Assembly (NCBI GenBank): GCA_019722365.1
Contig: JADFUC010002010.1
Coordinates: forward strand, 124,001-188,000
Length of the DNA stretch: 64,000 nucleotides
Source of the DNA: Lithospermum erythrorhizon
Taxonomy: Eukaryota > Streptophyta > Magnoliopsida > Boraginales > Boraginaceae
Direction: 5' to 3'
Shown: positions 61,421-64,000 of the stretch, piece by piece
Layout of the letters: every line of letters starts with the position of its first letter
Numbering within the stretch: the stretch's first letter is position 1
Program-made: the position numbers and the translations under genes
The notes under the pieces: generated by a model
What the model saw: the letters and a program-made list of their open reading frames with translations, nothing else
What the model was told of the DNA's origin: nothing
The model's database searches: none

Positions 61421-62835
61421 TTTGAAACGGATGATGTATTACGTGGTGTAGTGTGTATAGTGTTCGCTGCTGGTGCTGTCATCAGGATCAAAAAATTAAA
61501 AGAAATGACTTTCGAGCTTTCTCTACACATTAAAAATGATCATAATATAATATAAGTTATAAATATAAATTGTGAATTAAGAAAGCCATTTTAAATTATG
61601 TAATAATAGAAATATTAAGAGTCATGTAACATCAAGATGTAATTTTTCTAAGAGTTATTTTTATGTTAAATAATTTTTTGCTTTTATTATTATTAAAGTT
61701 TGATAATTATTAAATGTGTTATACTAATTAAGTGTAATTAGTAGGAGCAATTCATGCCTTATAAAAAATGGAAGAAACACTATGTTATTCACACATAGTC
61801 AAATAATGTGTTACTCTTAAGAGGTGGAGTAGTGAAATTCATTTAACTTCTAATGTAACAGTAAATTAGTCAATTAAAAAAACTAATGACCAAATTATCA
61901 TCAATTTATTATTGTTTGGTGGGTATTCATATCATGACAAAGGTTTGATGCAATGATGTGTTTTCATTATATGTCAATGGTTATGTTAAGGGCCACATAA
62001 ATTATGTAATGAATGAGCAATTCAACACAATTTTTATTTATTTTTCAATAATTGTACAATTTTTATTTATGTCAATGGATTCATGGTAAGAATCAATAAT
62101 TAATACAATTTTTATAATAAATAAAATTATAAGATGCAAATAATTAAATTTAATTGAAATATTTTAGTTGGAAGGCAAATAGATTCTAAAAATTAAAGAA
62201 TAACTTATTTAATCTACAATTTTAGAAGATATATAGAATATAAATTTTAATCATAAGTTAAATCCATTATTTTTATTAATGTTTTATTTTATCATAAAAT
62301 TCTAATATTCTAGCATTTCTTATTATGTCATGACATTTTCATAGCATATTATTGTATTATTCACGTATGGTGTTTAACAATGATAAACATAATAATAGAC
62401 TATAGATATAAGAATAAATAAAAATCTTGATATTTTTATTAATCATAAAATGATTATAATTATTAAATGTAGTAATTCTTAACTTCATATTAAATGATTA
62501 ATATTTGTCAATTAATCTCTAGTAATTATAGTATTTGGGAAAGGGCATAAGTGTCTTTACAAAAAATGAAAGAAACACCAAGCCATATTCACACTTTTAG
62601 AAGGTACTAGTAAAATGTACTTGTCTTGCATGTAAGTATTTATATTTCAAACATTTAAATTGAAATAATAAATAAAGTAACTATTTACTTAAATTTATAA
62701 AATGTAAATTTATAAATTATAATTTGAATTTATATTATAATTTATTTGTGTATAGTTATATGATCCTTATTTTTAATGAATTTAATAATAGATTTAAAAA
62801 TTTATTATCATATTACTAAATAGAATTTCGAGTTT
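61421..62835. other. AT-rich spacer, no gene seen
   Basis: The phrases aaaaaatgga/agaaacac and attcacac occur at about 61765-61800 and again at 62560-62595, suggesting an old duplicated segment. No coding evidence. Confidence 0.45.
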
Positions 62836-62839
62836 AATA

Positions 62840-62962
62840 AAGAATGCACATTATATAATTTTATTTATTGTTAGAAAATATCACTTTTCTCTTTTAATAA
62901 AAAAATGCACCTTATGTTATTTTATTTATTGTTAGAAAATATCACTTCTCAATTGATTAGTA
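62840..62962. repeat. Two-copy tandem repeat, unit about 60 bp
   Basis: atgcac.ttat...attttatttattgttagaaa and atatcactt occur twice in a row. The phrase gttagaaaatatcacttctc appears a third time at 63036. Confidence 0.7.
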
Positions 62963-63247
62963 ATATAAGTTATTCATAGTTCTACTATTTAATTTAATTT
63001 TATGTATTCATTTTAACATATTTTAATTGATGATTGTTAGAAAATATCACTTCTCAAGACCTTTTTATAAAATTCTCTAAATTTTAGTCACGCAAAACAG
63101 TCAAAGAGGCCACACATTAGATGTCCTTGTTCGAATGTTAAATACTCCAAAAGAATTATATTAAAAATCAATGGAATAAAGATGATATGCCTCTTTTAAA
63201 AACTATATCTTGTGCAATATAATAAAAGTTAAACCTCAATAGTGTAT

Positions 63248-63250
63248 ATA

Positions 63251-63284
<34 letters not shown>

Positions 63285-63306
63285 ATTATTATTATTGTGT
63301 GTGTGA
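63248..63306. repeat. (TA)n-(TG)n-(TTA)n microsatellite
   Basis: A compound simple repeat: about 11 ta units, then gtgtgtgtgtgt, then attattatta and gtgtgtgt. Confidence 0.85.
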
Positions 63307-63766
63307 TTAATATTACTTGATATAGGCTTTTAAAATTTTGGCATAAATAACAACTATAATATAAAAGGTACTGGCCCGAATTCGAATAGAAGATGAAGAT
63401 GCAGATTTATCTCGTCAATGTTCGTAAATAAAAGTGGATTATATACCTATAATATACATATTCATGCATGTATTTTTTAGACCATAATATCGATGAATTA
63501 TATTTCATATAGAGTGAAAACTAATATAAATATTATTATGACAATATACTCTTATTTAGTTTACTAATTACTAATCAATGTTCCATCCATTCCAATTTAC
63601 TTGATCATGTAGCAAAATTTCTCATTTTTTTTTTACTTGATCATATAGGATTTCAATGTAACTTTATTTTGATCTTTACATTTTTGTCCATTAATAAAGT
63701 ACTTTTCATTTTCATGATTAACTAAAGTGTCTTTTGATAAATTACATTTTTAGGGTATGTTAGTAA

Positions 63767-63984
63767 TACTCCCTCCGGTTTTTTAGTTGTCGTTTTAGCA
63801 TAATAAATAGAATTTTTACATTTTCAATGTAATTTTTGACTAATTTTTCTTTAAATTAACAACCAACCAATGATATTTCAATTGATTGACATTCTCCATT
63901 TTCAATACACTTTTTCACTACTTTTTATTTTCCTTAATCCATGTGCGAATGGCTAAAACGATAACTAAAAAAATGGAGTGAGTA
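63767..63984. mobile_element. Stowaway-type MITE
   Basis: Starts tactccctccggttttttag and ends aaaaaaatggagtgagta. The ends are inverted repeats (gttgtcgtttta / gttatcgtttta) with TA borders. Length is 218 bp, same family as 48344-48607. It appears well preserved. Confidence 0.8.
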
Positions 63985-64000
63985 TTATTTTAACTATTTA

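Noticed and set aside
1..64000. tRNA or rRNA genes
   Set aside because: None was recognised on either strand; the only tRNA-related phrases are retrotransposon primer-binding sites.

Overview
The window is AT-rich nuclear DNA from a flowering plant, most likely a eudicot; the species cannot be fixed from sequence alone. Evidence: genes with short GT-AG introns, plant-type SPX, mitochondrial calcium uniporter (MCU) and UPF0496 protein families, Ty1-copia retrotransposons with tRNA-Met-type primer sites, hAT and Mutator-like DNA transposons, and Stowaway-type MITEs (CTCCCTCC ends). Gene density is low and most of the window is transposon sequence at different stages of decay.

Layout. 1-3.8 kb: AT-rich spacer with one doubtful Lys-rich ORF. 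3.8-10.25 kb: a 6.4 kb Mutator-like element with ~200 bp inverted ends and a 9 bp target duplication. 10.25-15.0 kb: spacer with a strand-asymmetric C-rich/G-rich pair, a hAT-like MITE and a 31 bp tandem repeat. 15.0-18.0 kb: a short copia-type element that keeps only gag-like sequence (copy A, minus strand). 18.5-21.7 kb: a hAT transposon with 8 bp target duplication. 22.1-27.7 kb: a Ty1-copia element with 178 bp LTRs and a perfect 5 bp target duplication, whose middle is replaced by other sequence. 28.2-30.5 kb: an SPX1/SPX2-type phosphate-signalling gene with two PHR1-binding (P1BS) sites in its promoter but lacking the end of its SPX core. 30.9-31.9 kb: a broken UPF0496 gene. 32.35-35.2 kb: copy B of the gag-only element. 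35.9-40.16 kb: a plus-strand copia element whose LTR-like region carries clustered perfect heat-shock elements. 40.2-42.1 kb: repeat-rich sequence with two minisatellite arrays. 42.4-44.7 kb: GC-rich LINE-like remnant. 44.7-54 kb: spacer with AAT microsatellites and a MITE. 54.1-55.1 kb: copia gag/protease remnant. 55.7-61.3 kb: two intact genes pointing toward each other, an MCU calcium channel subunit (plus) and a YeeZ-like Rossmann-fold SDR protein (minus). 61.4-64 kb: spacer with short repeats and a MITE.

Only the MCU and SDR genes look fully functional. The SPX gene keeps its phosphate-starvation promoter and the inositol-pyrophosphate-binding helices but is cut in its 3' half, so it is either a pseudogene, a truncated regulator, or an assembly gap. 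Many decayed reading frames here lack short internal blocks, so both real decay and local assembly loss must be considered.
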